Below are positions 1 through 7,228 of a stretch of DNA of 22,105 nt, piece by piece; within the stretch, counting starts at the first letter, position 1; every line of letters starts with the position of its first letter. A program made the translations under genes and the position numbers. Origin of the DNA: an uncultured Clostridia bacterium (GTDB lineage Bacteria > Bacillota > Clostridia > Christensenellales > Borkfalkiaceae); NCBI GenBank assembly GCA_944372565.1, contig CALVZR010000087.1:1-22105 (forward strand), read 5' to 3'. The notes below the pieces were generated by a model that was not told the DNA's origin, ran no database searches, and was given only the letters and a program-made list of their open reading frames with translations.

Positions 1-2
1 CG

Positions 3-1331
3 GTGCGCAATTTTCCGCACATCGTGACAAACCGCTACACCGACGAACTGTATAACGACGGCGAGGGCGTGAAATACTGGGTGCCGCTCTTCGACGATTT
101 CAATTCGGTCGCGCGGCAGGAACTTTACGAAAATTCGGGCGTGGAATACTGGTGGTACGGCTGTATCGGGCCGAACAACCCGTTCCCGACCTATCAGCTG
201 GACGATTATCTCATCACTTCCCGTATCGTGAGCTGGATGCAGAAAGATTACGGCGCCAGCGGCAATCTGTTCTGGGATACCTGTTTCTGGGTGGAATACC
301 GGGACGGCACATATACGAGGAAAGATCCTTACACCGCTTCGCCCGAACATTTCCCCGGCGACAACGGGGACGGTTTCCTGTTTTATCCCGGAACGAAGTA
401 CGGCATCGGGCCCGTGGCGTCCATCCGCCTGCACAGCATCCGCGACGGGCTGGAAGAATACGAGATCTTAAACGAACTGGAAGAAAATTATGCCGCGAAA
501 GGCTACGATGCAGACGGCATTTTACAGACGCTTTACAAAAAACTTTACAGCAACGCGCAGGTGAACGGCGAAGTGATGGAAGATACTTCGATTTTCTCCG
601 AAACGAGGGAAGAACTGATGGTTCTCGGACAGATGAATCAGACGTTCGGCGCCTATATCGGCGAAGTTGCGGAGAACAGCACCGAGGTGCGTTTCACCGT
701 TGCCGCGGAAAAGGACGTGAAGGTGAAACTCAACGGGCAGACAGCCGAACCCGTTGCGGAAAACGGCGGTTTATACGAATATGAGTGCGTCGTCAGGCTC
801 GATCAGGACGAAAACGCTTTTCAAATGGAACTCGAAAGGGACGGCAAGAGCATGGTTTATACCCATTCTCTCGGCGGAAAGAGCGTGCTGTTCAACGCCG
901 TGGAAACCGAAGAAGACGCAAAACTCTTCACTGCGGAAGGCGGAACGGTAAGCTTGGTCAGCGCTTCCGTGATGGGATCGGAAGGCAACGCCCTGTGTGT
1001 CGATCTGCCCGCGGCGACGGAAAAGACTTCCGAAATGCGTTTCACGACTTCTTTCGATGCGCTGAAAACGGCGTCTTCTCTGGCGGTGGAAATTTACAAT
1101 CCTTCCGATATGAACGTGCCCTTGGTCATTTACGTCGATACGAGCGGTTCGGATATTCTGCGCCCCGTATATTCGGGAACGTTGCTGCACGGAAAAACGG
1201 TGGCGGAACTCTCGTTTGCCGATTTCAACTGGTCGAGTTACGGCGATGCGGAAAGTCTGGTTTTCCGTATCGGCTCCATAGGAGACGCGGCAAAAACGCT
1301 GTATTTCGATAATTTTGTGTTAAAAGGATAG
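3..1331 (+). CDS. DUF4091 glycosidase-like protein with C-terminal lectin-like module (5' partial)
   Basis: The reading frame is open at the window edge, so the true start and any signal peptide lie upstream; the first visible codon is an internal GTG. Residues about 1-165 match the C-terminal half of the DUF4091 family, a GH123-like TIM-barrel group. They carry the motif YWWYGCIGP, then GNLFWDTCFW and a GDGFLFYPG segment, with a family-typical helix around SIRDGLEEYEIL. The catalytic Asp-Glu pair expected for GH123-type enzymes would be upstream of the window. Residues about 295-442 look like a beta-sandwich carbohydrate-binding-like module ending in the typical YFDNFVLKG strand. A paralogue of the enzyme part lies at 7229-9550. 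The gene is followed 7 bp later by a lipoprotein gene, so it belongs to the same operon. The family assignment rests on remembered motifs; the substrate is unknown and could be an N-acetylhexosaminide. Confidence 0.8.
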   Translation: MRNFPHIVTNRYTDELYNDGEGVKYWVPLFDDFNSVARQELYENSGVEYWWYGCIGPNNPFPTYQLDDYLITSRIVSWMQKDYGASGNLFWDTCFWVEYRDGTYTRKDPYTASPEHFPGDNGDGFLFYPGTKYGIGPVASIRLHSIRDGLEEYEILNELEENYAAKGYDADGILQTLYKKLYSNAQVNGEVMEDTSIFSETREELMVLGQMNQTFGAYIGEVAENSTEVRFTVAAEKDVKVKLNGQTAEPVAENGGLYEYECVVRLDQDENAFQMELERDGKSMVYTHSLGGKSVLFNAVETEEDAKLFTAEGGTVSLVSASVMGSEGNALCVDLPAATEKTSEMRFTTSFDALKTASSLAVEIYNPSDMNVPLVIYVDTSGSDILRPVYSGTLLHGKTVAELSFADFNWSSYGDAESLVFRIGSIGDAAKTLYFDNFVLKG

Positions 1332-1338
1332 GTGGAAA

Positions 1339-2559
1339 ATGAAAAAATTTCTGATATGCGCGCTGTGTTTGGCGCTGCTCGTACCGATCGGCGGCTGTAA
1401 TCAGGACGGCGGAGAAACGGAGCTGGACATAAATAACAATCTTCTGCTCTGCGATTTTGAATCGCAGGACGATCTGAATCTGCTTTCGGGCGGAAACTAT
1501 TTCGGAAAATACGTACTCAACGAAAACGCGCAGTACGTGAAAAGCGGGGGAAAATCCCTCGCGCTCACGCCCACGGGATACGGGCTGGAGGATTCCGCCG
1601 ATCCGTATCTCATCGTGCAGCCGTGGAAAGCCGATGAAAAATACGGCGATTTTGCCTCGGTGGAAGGGGTTCAGTTCGATATCTTCAACGCCAATGCGGA
1701 AGATAAGGAAATCGAAGTCTGCCTGCTTTACGGCACGGCGTCCGACGATCTGGAAACGCCGAAAATCAAATATACGCTCGCGGCGGAAAAATGGACCAAG
1801 GTCATCTATAAAAACGATACCGAGAATTTCGACCTGATCTACGATCTGGCGGATTTACGGGAAATCCATATTTATTTCGAAAACGTAGCCGTGCTGGAGG
1901 AGGAAAAGAAAAACTATTACCTCGACGATTTCCGGCTCTGCTATGCGGAAGAAGATCTGCCGAAAGCGAATATCGCGTTGGACGAAAACGAATTCTGCAC
2001 CTTTGAAAAGGACTATCAGGAATTCATCACCTATACAAGCGGCTACGGCGCTTACAACAGTTATGTCCCCGCGCTCAGCCTGAACAAAGACGCGCTGTAT
2101 GCGAAAGAGGGCACCCGTTCGCTCAAAGTGGACTGCCCGCACGGCGCGAAACAGGACGGCAGCTGGATCATGTTCCGCTTTTCGGATAAACTGATCAAGG
2201 CGGCGGATTTCGCAAAATATCAGGACGATTGTTCTTTCGTATTCGACGTATATAACGATTCCCCCGTATCCATGCGCATGGAACTCGATTTCTTTGCGGA
2301 CGGGCGCGACACGCATGCCGTAAACTTCTACGCGGCGCCCGGCGAATGGACGGAAGTACGGGTGTCGCTTGCCGACGTGAACGAAACGCTCAAGCCCAAA
2401 AAGGAGAGCGGGGAAACGGACGAGGATGTGGCGAACAAACCTTCCGGCTGTGAAGCGCTGAACGGTCTGGCGGTCATCTGGGGCGAATTCCCCGGAGATT
2501 CCCCCGCGGACGACAGGGTGTATTATTTCGATAACTTCCGTTTTGAAAAAAACGCATAA
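1339..2559 (+). CDS. Surface lipoprotein with two lectin-like (jelly-roll) modules
   Basis: 406-aa predicted lipoprotein. The N-terminus is MKKFLICALCLALLVPIGGC, a short basic start, a hydrophobic core and a lipobox ending at Cys20, so it should be lipid-anchored outside the membrane after SPII cleavage. Two tandem beta-rich modules follow, about residues 36-201 and 218-404. Each opens with a CDFES or CTFEK strand, has a middle VQFDIFNAN or FVFDVYNDS strand, and closes with YYLDDFRL or YYFDNFRF. This is the pattern of carbohydrate-binding-like beta-sandwiches attached to glycosidases. No catalytic domain is visible. AGGTGG lies just before the ATG, and the gene is 7 bp from the preceding DUF4091 gene. 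Glycan binding is inferred from fold pattern and context, not shown by a recognised family match. Confidence 0.8.
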   Translation: MKKFLICALCLALLVPIGGCNQDGGETELDINNNLLLCDFESQDDLNLLSGGNYFGKYVLNENAQYVKSGGKSLALTPTGYGLEDSADPYLIVQPWKADEKYGDFASVEGVQFDIFNANAEDKEIEVCLLYGTASDDLETPKIKYTLAAEKWTKVIYKNDTENFDLIYDLADLREIHIYFENVAVLEEEKKNYYLDDFRLCYAEEDLPKANIALDENEFCTFEKDYQEFITYTSGYGAYNSYVPALSLNKDALYAKEGTRSLKVDCPHGAKQDGSWIMFRFSDKLIKAADFAKYQDDCSFVFDVYNDSPVSMRMELDFFADGRDTHAVNFYAAPGEWTEVRVSLADVNETLKPKKESGETDEDVANKPSGCEALNGLAVIWGEFPGDSPADDRVYYFDNFRFEKNA

Positions 2560-2571
2560 GGAGGAAAGAAA
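2558..2571 (+). promoter_or_regulatory. Shine-Dalgarno of the 833-aa lipoprotein gene
   Basis: AAGGAGG at 2558-2564 lies 7 bases before the ATG at 2572 and overlaps the stop codon of the preceding gene. This supports tight translational linkage of the two lipoprotein genes. Confidence 0.7.
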
Positions 2572-5073
2572 ATGAAGAGAAGGGCAAAGCGGGTGCTGTC
2601 CGTATCGCTCGTTGCGGCGTGTATCTGCTGCGCGGCGGCATTTGCGGCATGCAACAACGCTAAGATCGCGGAGTTTTCGGTTATCGGCGAAGTCACGGTG
2701 GAACTCGGTTCGGAATACCATATTCCCGCCGTCGTCGCCGTCGACGAAAACGGAAAGGAATATCCCGCCGAATATGTTGTGAAACAAGGCGGAAACACGG
2801 TGGAAACCGTAGGCGACAAACTGACGGCGGCATCGACAGACGGGTACGTGATCACCTATACGGTTACGGTGGGTAAGGAAATACGTTCGGTGGAGACAAA
2901 AGTGAACGTGCAGGACACCACCGCGCCGACCGTCTATTTCAAGGAAACGAGCGTGCGCGTTCCCGTAGGCGAGGCCGCGGCGCTTCCCGAATATGCAGTG
3001 CAGGATTTTTCCGCGATCGCGGAAAAGACCGTTACCGCACATTTCAAAAACGCGGACGAAGGGCAACCGGTGGAAGGGGAAACTTTCACGCCGGAAGAAG
3101 AAGGCTTTTACAGGATCGACGTCGCGGCGAAAGACGCGCTCGGCAACGAGGGGAGCGGCAGCGCTATTCTGTTCGCCTATGAGGAAAACGGGAGCGACGT
3201 TCTGACCGACGTGATCGAAGATTTTTCTTCCGGGTACGATTCTTCCTTTCTCTATTCCAAAGAACAGGGACAGGTGAGCATTTCCCCGTATATCGACGGG
3301 GATAAAGTATCCATCGAGGCGAACACCAACGGCAATTACTGGCCGAATATCAACATTTCGGGCGAAACGCTGGAAAAATACACCGCGATGTACGGCAAAG
3401 TTCTGCTCACGGTATATAATGCGGGCGCATTCGCGCACCAGATCTACTATCAGACGGGAGAAGACGCTTATAACCGTTTTGAAATCCCGGCGGGCGGCAG
3501 GGGGAATATCGAATTTACTTCCGAAACCATCGCATGGCATCGCAATAAAGGGGAAGATATCACGCTTGTCGTGATGAACGACCCCGCCAACGGAAACAAC
3601 GAGATGTTCTCCGTGTATTTCGAGGAAATGAAGGGAAGATTTTCCGAAGAACAGGTCATTTATACGGGCGACAGCGTGCAGATTACCTCCCTTTATGCGG
3701 GTATCGATAAACTCGCGGGCAAAACCGCCACGGGGTTCGAGGTGTATTATGAGGGCGAAAAGACCACGGACGGCGTGCTGGAAAATTCCTTCTCGCCCAT
3801 GCGGAAAGGGGAATATCGGGTGCACGTGCTGTTCGGAAACGACGGATGCGCGGCGTTCGACTTCGAAGCGCGGGAAAGGCAGATGTCCTTAAACGAGAAT
3901 TTTGAAGGCGACGTGGATACCTCGGTATTTACATTCACGGGCACGAGTATGGTCGCGGGGGCGTCGTCTTTCGCTCCCGAGGGGGAAAACGCGCTGATCG
4001 TATCTTATTCGGCTGCCGCGCACGGCTGGCCGCGTGTGGAAATCGATTGGACGTATCTGCAGCAATTCGTAAAACAATACGATTATATTTCCTTAACGGT
4101 ATATAACGGCGGGCAGAACCTGCATCAGTTCTACATCGAAAAAGCGGACAGAAACGCGCTGCGCAGATACGACGTCGCGCCGCAGACTTCGGCGGAGATC
4201 CGCATTTATAAAGACGAATTACAGGAGTTGATCGACAGCGGATACAATCTCTGCATCGTCACGTTCAACGATAATTCCCTCAACGGAAAGGCGGAGGATT
4301 CCTATTTCCTCATCGATGCGCTGCACGGCGGATTTTCCGATCTGAACGCGCGGGAAAACGAGGAGATCAACCTCGGACACGTTTTCGGAAAAACCGTTTT
4401 TGAAATGTTTGATGACCACGAGATCGCCCTTTACGACGCTTCCGGCAAGGAAGTGGCGGGTGCGGTGAGCGACCAAAACACCGTTTCCCTGCCCGCAGGG
4501 GAATATACGGCCGTCCTTACGGCGAAAAAAGCGTTTTATGCCGACGGGAGATTCGAAGCCAGCCTGCACGTGCGCGGCGCGGACTACGAATTAAGCTACG
4601 GTTTTGAAGACGGTGTGGCGGGCAGTAAATACGGTTACGATTTGTTCAGTACGGATTTCACGAAGACGAACGCGCTCATATCCGACACCGCCGCGGGGGC
4701 GAGCGAAGGGACGAAGAGCCTTGCGTTCGATTTCGACGGCGTGAACGACGGTTATCCGTATTTCGTCATCAAAAATTCCGTGCTCAAAGATTTTTACTAT
4801 CTCTACGGCGAAATGCACTTCGATTTATACAACGCGGGCGCAAAGACGCATGAAAGTTATTTCGAATATCTTTCCGGCGGAACGGTGCAGTATCTGCGCG
4901 TGAATTTAAATCCCGCGGAGCGGCTGACGATCAGCCTGAACGGCGAAATGCTTGCGTATTTTGCGGAAACGGGGAAAGATCTGGAATTCAATATCATGAA
5001 TGAGGGCGGCACCGCCGCCTACGAGGGCGCGCGTTTTACGGTGTATCTCGATAACGTCCGCGGCGGAAATTAA
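2572..5073 (+). CDS. Large surface lipoprotein with three lectin-like modules and Ig-like linkers
   Basis: 833-aa predicted lipoprotein with a basic N-terminus, a hydrophobic core, and FAAC with Cys27 as the lipid-attachment residue. Residues about 33-205 form two Ig/cadherin-like beta domains; one opens with DTTAPTVYF, a common start of bacterial Ig-like repeats. Three similar modules follow at about 214-357, 440-588 and 674-833. Each has an acidic-aromatic opening (EDFSSG, ENFEGD, GFEDGV), a central strand with the consensus VYNAG/VYNGG/LYNAG followed by H-x-x-Y/F, and a closing strand before a Gly-Gly turn. Shorter beta segments with KGEYRVHV or AGEYTAVL separate the modules. The last module is strikingly close to one in the secreted protein at 5277-7172. 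Extracellular glycan binding is inferred; no enzyme active site is apparent. Confidence 0.8.
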   Translation: MKRRAKRVLSVSLVAACICCAAAFAACNNAKIAEFSVIGEVTVELGSEYHIPAVVAVDENGKEYPAEYVVKQGGNTVETVGDKLTAASTDGYVITYTVTVGKEIRSVETKVNVQDTTAPTVYFKETSVRVPVGEAAALPEYAVQDFSAIAEKTVTAHFKNADEGQPVEGETFTPEEEGFYRIDVAAKDALGNEGSGSAILFAYEENGSDVLTDVIEDFSSGYDSSFLYSKEQGQVSISPYIDGDKVSIEANTNGNYWPNINISGETLEKYTAMYGKVLLTVYNAGAFAHQIYYQTGEDAYNRFEIPAGGRGNIEFTSETIAWHRNKGEDITLVVMNDPANGNNEMFSVYFEEMKGRFSEEQVIYTGDSVQITSLYAGIDKLAGKTATGFEVYYEGEKTTDGVLENSFSPMRKGEYRVHVLFGNDGCAAFDFEARERQMSLNENFEGDVDTSVFTFTGTSMVAGASSFAPEGENALIVSYSAAAHGWPRVEIDWTYLQQFVKQYDYISLTVYNGGQNLHQFYIEKADRNALRRYDVAPQTSAEIRIYKDELQELIDSGYNLCIVTFNDNSLNGKAEDSYFLIDALHGGFSDLNARENEEINLGHVFGKTVFEMFDDHEIALYDASGKEVAGAVSDQNTVSLPAGEYTAVLTAKKAFYADGRFEASLHVRGADYELSYGFEDGVAGSKYGYDLFSTDFTKTNALISDTAAGASEGTKSLAFDFDGVNDGYPYFVIKNSVLKDFYYLYGEMHFDLYNAGAKTHESYFEYLSGGTVQYLRVNLNPAERLTISLNGEMLAYFAETGKDLEFNIMNEGGTAAYEGARFTVYLDNVRGGN

Positions 5074-5110
5074 AAATTTCTGACGGCGGCGCCGGGAAAA
5101 ATTCGGAATC

Positions 5111-5125
5111 TCCCGCGAAGCGGGA
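5111..5125 (+). repeat. Short hairpin upstream of the 42-aa peptide gene
   Basis: TCCCGC and GCGGGA pair around a GAA loop. An AT-rich stretch, not a T-run, follows, so this does not look like a terminator. It may affect mRNA processing or translation of the peptide gene just downstream. Confidence 0.45.
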
Positions 5126-5146
5126 AAATATAAAAGGAGGAAAAGA

Positions 5147-5275
5147 ATGAAGAAAAAGTATTTACAACCGTCTGCGGAAACCGTATTGTTTGCTGCGGGC
5201 GACGCATTGCTCAATTCGGGCGTTGTTGCAATCGATGAGGATTTCGGCTCCTGGCCGGAAGAGTGGGGGAACTGA
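5147..5275 (+). CDS. 42-aa peptide with Y-x-x-P-x-x-E-x-V-x-F start
   Basis: A 42-codon reading frame starts at ATG 5147 and stops with TGA at 5273-5275. The upstream AGGAGG (5135-5140), 6 bases from the ATG, is the strongest ribosome site in this operon. The peptide begins MKKKYLQPSAETVLFAAGD, has a small-residue centre (ALLNSGVVAI) and an acidic, Trp-containing tail (DEDFGSWPEEWGN). It has no signal peptide or TM helix and no Cys. Its stop is one base before the ATG of the secreted 631-aa protein, so translation is probably coupled. I recall short Clostridia and Bacteroidota proteins that begin with a similar MKKxYxxPxxExVxF signature and have no known function. Whether it is a regulatory leader peptide, a precursor peptide or a partner of the surface proteins cannot be decided here. 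Confidence 0.7.
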   Translation: MKKKYLQPSAETVLFAAGDALLNSGVVAIDEDFGSWPEEWGN

Positions 5276-5276
5276 T

Positions 5277-7172
5277 ATGACGAAGATGATGAAGAAAATC
5301 AGTATAGCGTTTTTGGCTGCGGCGCTGCTGCTGTGCGGTTCGGCGCTGGCGTTGACGGGCGTTTCCGCAAACGAGAGCGCGGGCGCGTTCGAGATGGAAA
5401 CGGGGGCGGAAGTCCGCTTGGACGATCCGAGCGGCATCCGTTTCATCACGAAGGTGGATCAGGCTTTTATAGACAATCTGGAAGCGGAGAATCCGGATAA
5501 GGAAATTTCTTTCGGTACGGAGATCAAGCCGGAGGGCAAAGACGTTGCTCCCCTCGATATCCCGCAGACCGTATGGGCGGCGGAAAGCACGGAAACCGTG
5601 AAATATTTCAAAGCCGTGCTTACGGATATTCCCGAATCGCAGTATCTTACAAAGCTCACCGCCACGGCGTATTATGCGGTGGACGGGGTGAAGACTTATG
5701 TTGAAAATCCGCAGACGCGTTCCATCGCTTACGTTGCGAGCGCGGCGATCGCCGCGGGTAACGACAGCGCGGAACTTACCGCCATTATAGACGCCGCGGT
5801 TGCGGAGATCTCTTTGGAAGAGGATTTCACGCTGAACGTCGGCGAAGAAAAAACGCTTGCCGTTACGGGCGGGGAAGATCTCGTTGTGAAATTTTCCACG
5901 GATAACGACGCTGTGGCAACGGTGGACGAAAACGGCGTTGTCAGCGCCGTAGGCGCGGGCACGGCGAACATCACCGCCACGCTCGGCAGCAGAACGGACA
6001 GCGTTTCGGTTACGGTCGAAAATCTGAAGAAATTGTTCTACAGTTTTGAAGACGGTACGGTAGGAGAAGAATACGATTCTACAAAATTTACGACCAACAG
6101 CAACGGGACGAACTGTTTTGTTACGGAAGTGGTTCTTGGTGCAGCAGACGGAACAAAGAGTTTGGCGTTCAATTTTGACGGAATCAATGACGGCGGTCCG
6201 ACGATCGTTATCAAAAATCAGGTGATACAAGATTTCTACAATGCGTTCGGATCGATGTCCTTTACCTTGGCGAATAACGGATCGAAATTCCACGAGGGGT
6301 ATTACGAAACGCCGAGCGGGGCATTCCGTCACGATATTGCCGCAAAATCGGCAAAAGAGATCACTGTTCCCGAAGCGCATATGAAAGAACTTGTCGATAA
6401 CGATATGGACTTGGTTTTCGTTGTCAATAATACAGGCGGTACGGCGCTATATGAAGGAGCGCGTTTCGAATATTATCTGGACGGCATACATGCGCCTAAT
6501 CTGGATAAGACCGTTGAGAAAAATACCGTTTTTACGGCAGATGAAATGCTGGGAAATAACGCCGAACTGAAATCTTTCGCCGTTTATAAGGGCGGAGCCC
6601 TCGTTTCGGAAGAGGGAGCGGAAAGCTATACCTTTACCGAGAACGGCGAATATACCGTGGAGTGTGTGCAGTCGATCGAAGGATATGAAGATTGTACGGT
6701 GAAAGGCACGATTAGAGTGATAGACGTGGTGTTTGACAGCGTGGAGGACTGGTACGGGGCGGATAAACTGATTCTTGATCAGCTTGTGGAATTTACCGAA
6801 CCTACCGTATCGGAATACAAAGGAGCAACGGCTTTGCTGTTCGGCAGCAACGGCGGCTATCCGAGGATGAGTTTGAATAAGGCGATGTTCGAAGAAATCA
6901 TGGCGGAAGGAAAGAACTTCAAACTGTATTTCTATTTATCCGATGTGGTCGCCGCGCATAATATTTATTTCGGACAGAAAACAAGTTATGCAAACGTATC
7001 CGTATCCGATGAACTCGGAGAATTGACGGTTACTCCGGAAATTTATGCGCAGACGGCTTCCGATGCGGATTTCAGCACGGTCGTGCCGATCGTCTTTAAC
7101 GCATGGACCGACGGAGCGGGCAGTCAGTACGATCCGTATAATCTGTATCTCGTGGGGTATTCTCTCGTATAA
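5277..7172 (+). CDS. Secreted protein with BIG2 domain and lectin-like modules
   Basis: 631 aa from ATG 5277. This start is preferred over upstream in-frame codons because it directly precedes a classical signal peptide (MTKMMKKISIAFLAAALLLC...ALA) and follows GTGGGGGA. Residues about 40-178 form an alpha/beta domain (GAEVRLDDPSGIRF..., AYYAVDGVKTYVENPQTRSIAYVA) that I associate with clostridial surface proteins but cannot name. Residues about 184-248 are a BIG2-type Ig domain: LNVGEEKTLAVTGG, FSTDNDAVATVDENGVVSAV, then GTANITAT. A lectin-like module at 253-408 closely resembles the last module of the preceding lipoprotein. An Ig-like linker (410-485) and a diverged module (486-631) follow. 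There is no LPxTG motif or obvious anchor, so the protein is either released or bound through its modules. DNA from about 6030 onward is visibly richer in A/T than the first third. Confidence 0.8.
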   Translation: MTKMMKKISIAFLAAALLLCGSALALTGVSANESAGAFEMETGAEVRLDDPSGIRFITKVDQAFIDNLEAENPDKEISFGTEIKPEGKDVAPLDIPQTVWAAESTETVKYFKAVLTDIPESQYLTKLTATAYYAVDGVKTYVENPQTRSIAYVASAAIAAGNDSAELTAIIDAAVAEISLEEDFTLNVGEEKTLAVTGGEDLVVKFSTDNDAVATVDENGVVSAVGAGTANITATLGSRTDSVSVTVENLKKLFYSFEDGTVGEEYDSTKFTTNSNGTNCFVTEVVLGAADGTKSLAFNFDGINDGGPTIVIKNQVIQDFYNAFGSMSFTLANNGSKFHEGYYETPSGAFRHDIAAKSAKEITVPEAHMKELVDNDMDLVFVVNNTGGTALYEGARFEYYLDGIHAPNLDKTVEKNTVFTADEMLGNNAELKSFAVYKGGALVSEEGAESYTFTENGEYTVECVQSIEGYEDCTVKGTIRVIDVVFDSVEDWYGADKLILDQLVEFTEPTVSEYKGATALLFGSNGGYPRMSLNKAMFEEIMAEGKNFKLYFYLSDVVAAHNIYFGQKTSYANVSVSDELGELTVTPEIYAQTASDADFSTVVPIVFNAWTDGAGSQYDPYNLYLVGYSLV

Positions 7173-7180
7173 AGGCTTTG

Positions 7181-7211
7181 TTTGCGGGAACGGGATTTCC
7201 GTTCCCGCAAA
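7181..7211. repeat. 13-bp perfect inverted repeat between operon genes
   Basis: The core arms GCGGGAACGG (7184-7193) and CCGTTCCCGC (7199-7208) are separated by a 5-base loop and extend by three T/A pairs on each side. Neither strand has a T-run after the stem, so it is not a canonical terminator. It sits between the secreted surface protein gene and the intracellular glycosidase gene. A likely role is an mRNA stability or processing element that sets different levels for the two halves of the operon. Confidence 0.7.
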
Positions 7212-7228
7212 AATATAAGGAAATCATC

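Noticed and set aside
1855..3825. 656-codon ORF on the minus strand
   Set aside because: It lies opposite two lipoprotein genes with lipoboxes, ribosome sites and domain repeats. Its translation is rich in Arg/His/Phe with no recognisable domain, typical of an antisense shadow in this codon usage.
5211..6380. 389-codon ORF on the minus strand
   Set aside because: Antisense to the secreted BIG2 protein; no ribosome site or domain, and low-quality Arg-rich composition.
5277..7172. Sortase-anchored cell-wall protein
   Set aside because: There is no LPxTG-type motif, C-terminal TM segment or basic tail; the protein ends in a beta-rich module.
7178..7228. Upstream start for the 773-aa DUF4091 protein
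   Set aside because: It would translate through the inverted repeat and lacks a ribosome site; AAGGA is correctly placed for ATG 7229.
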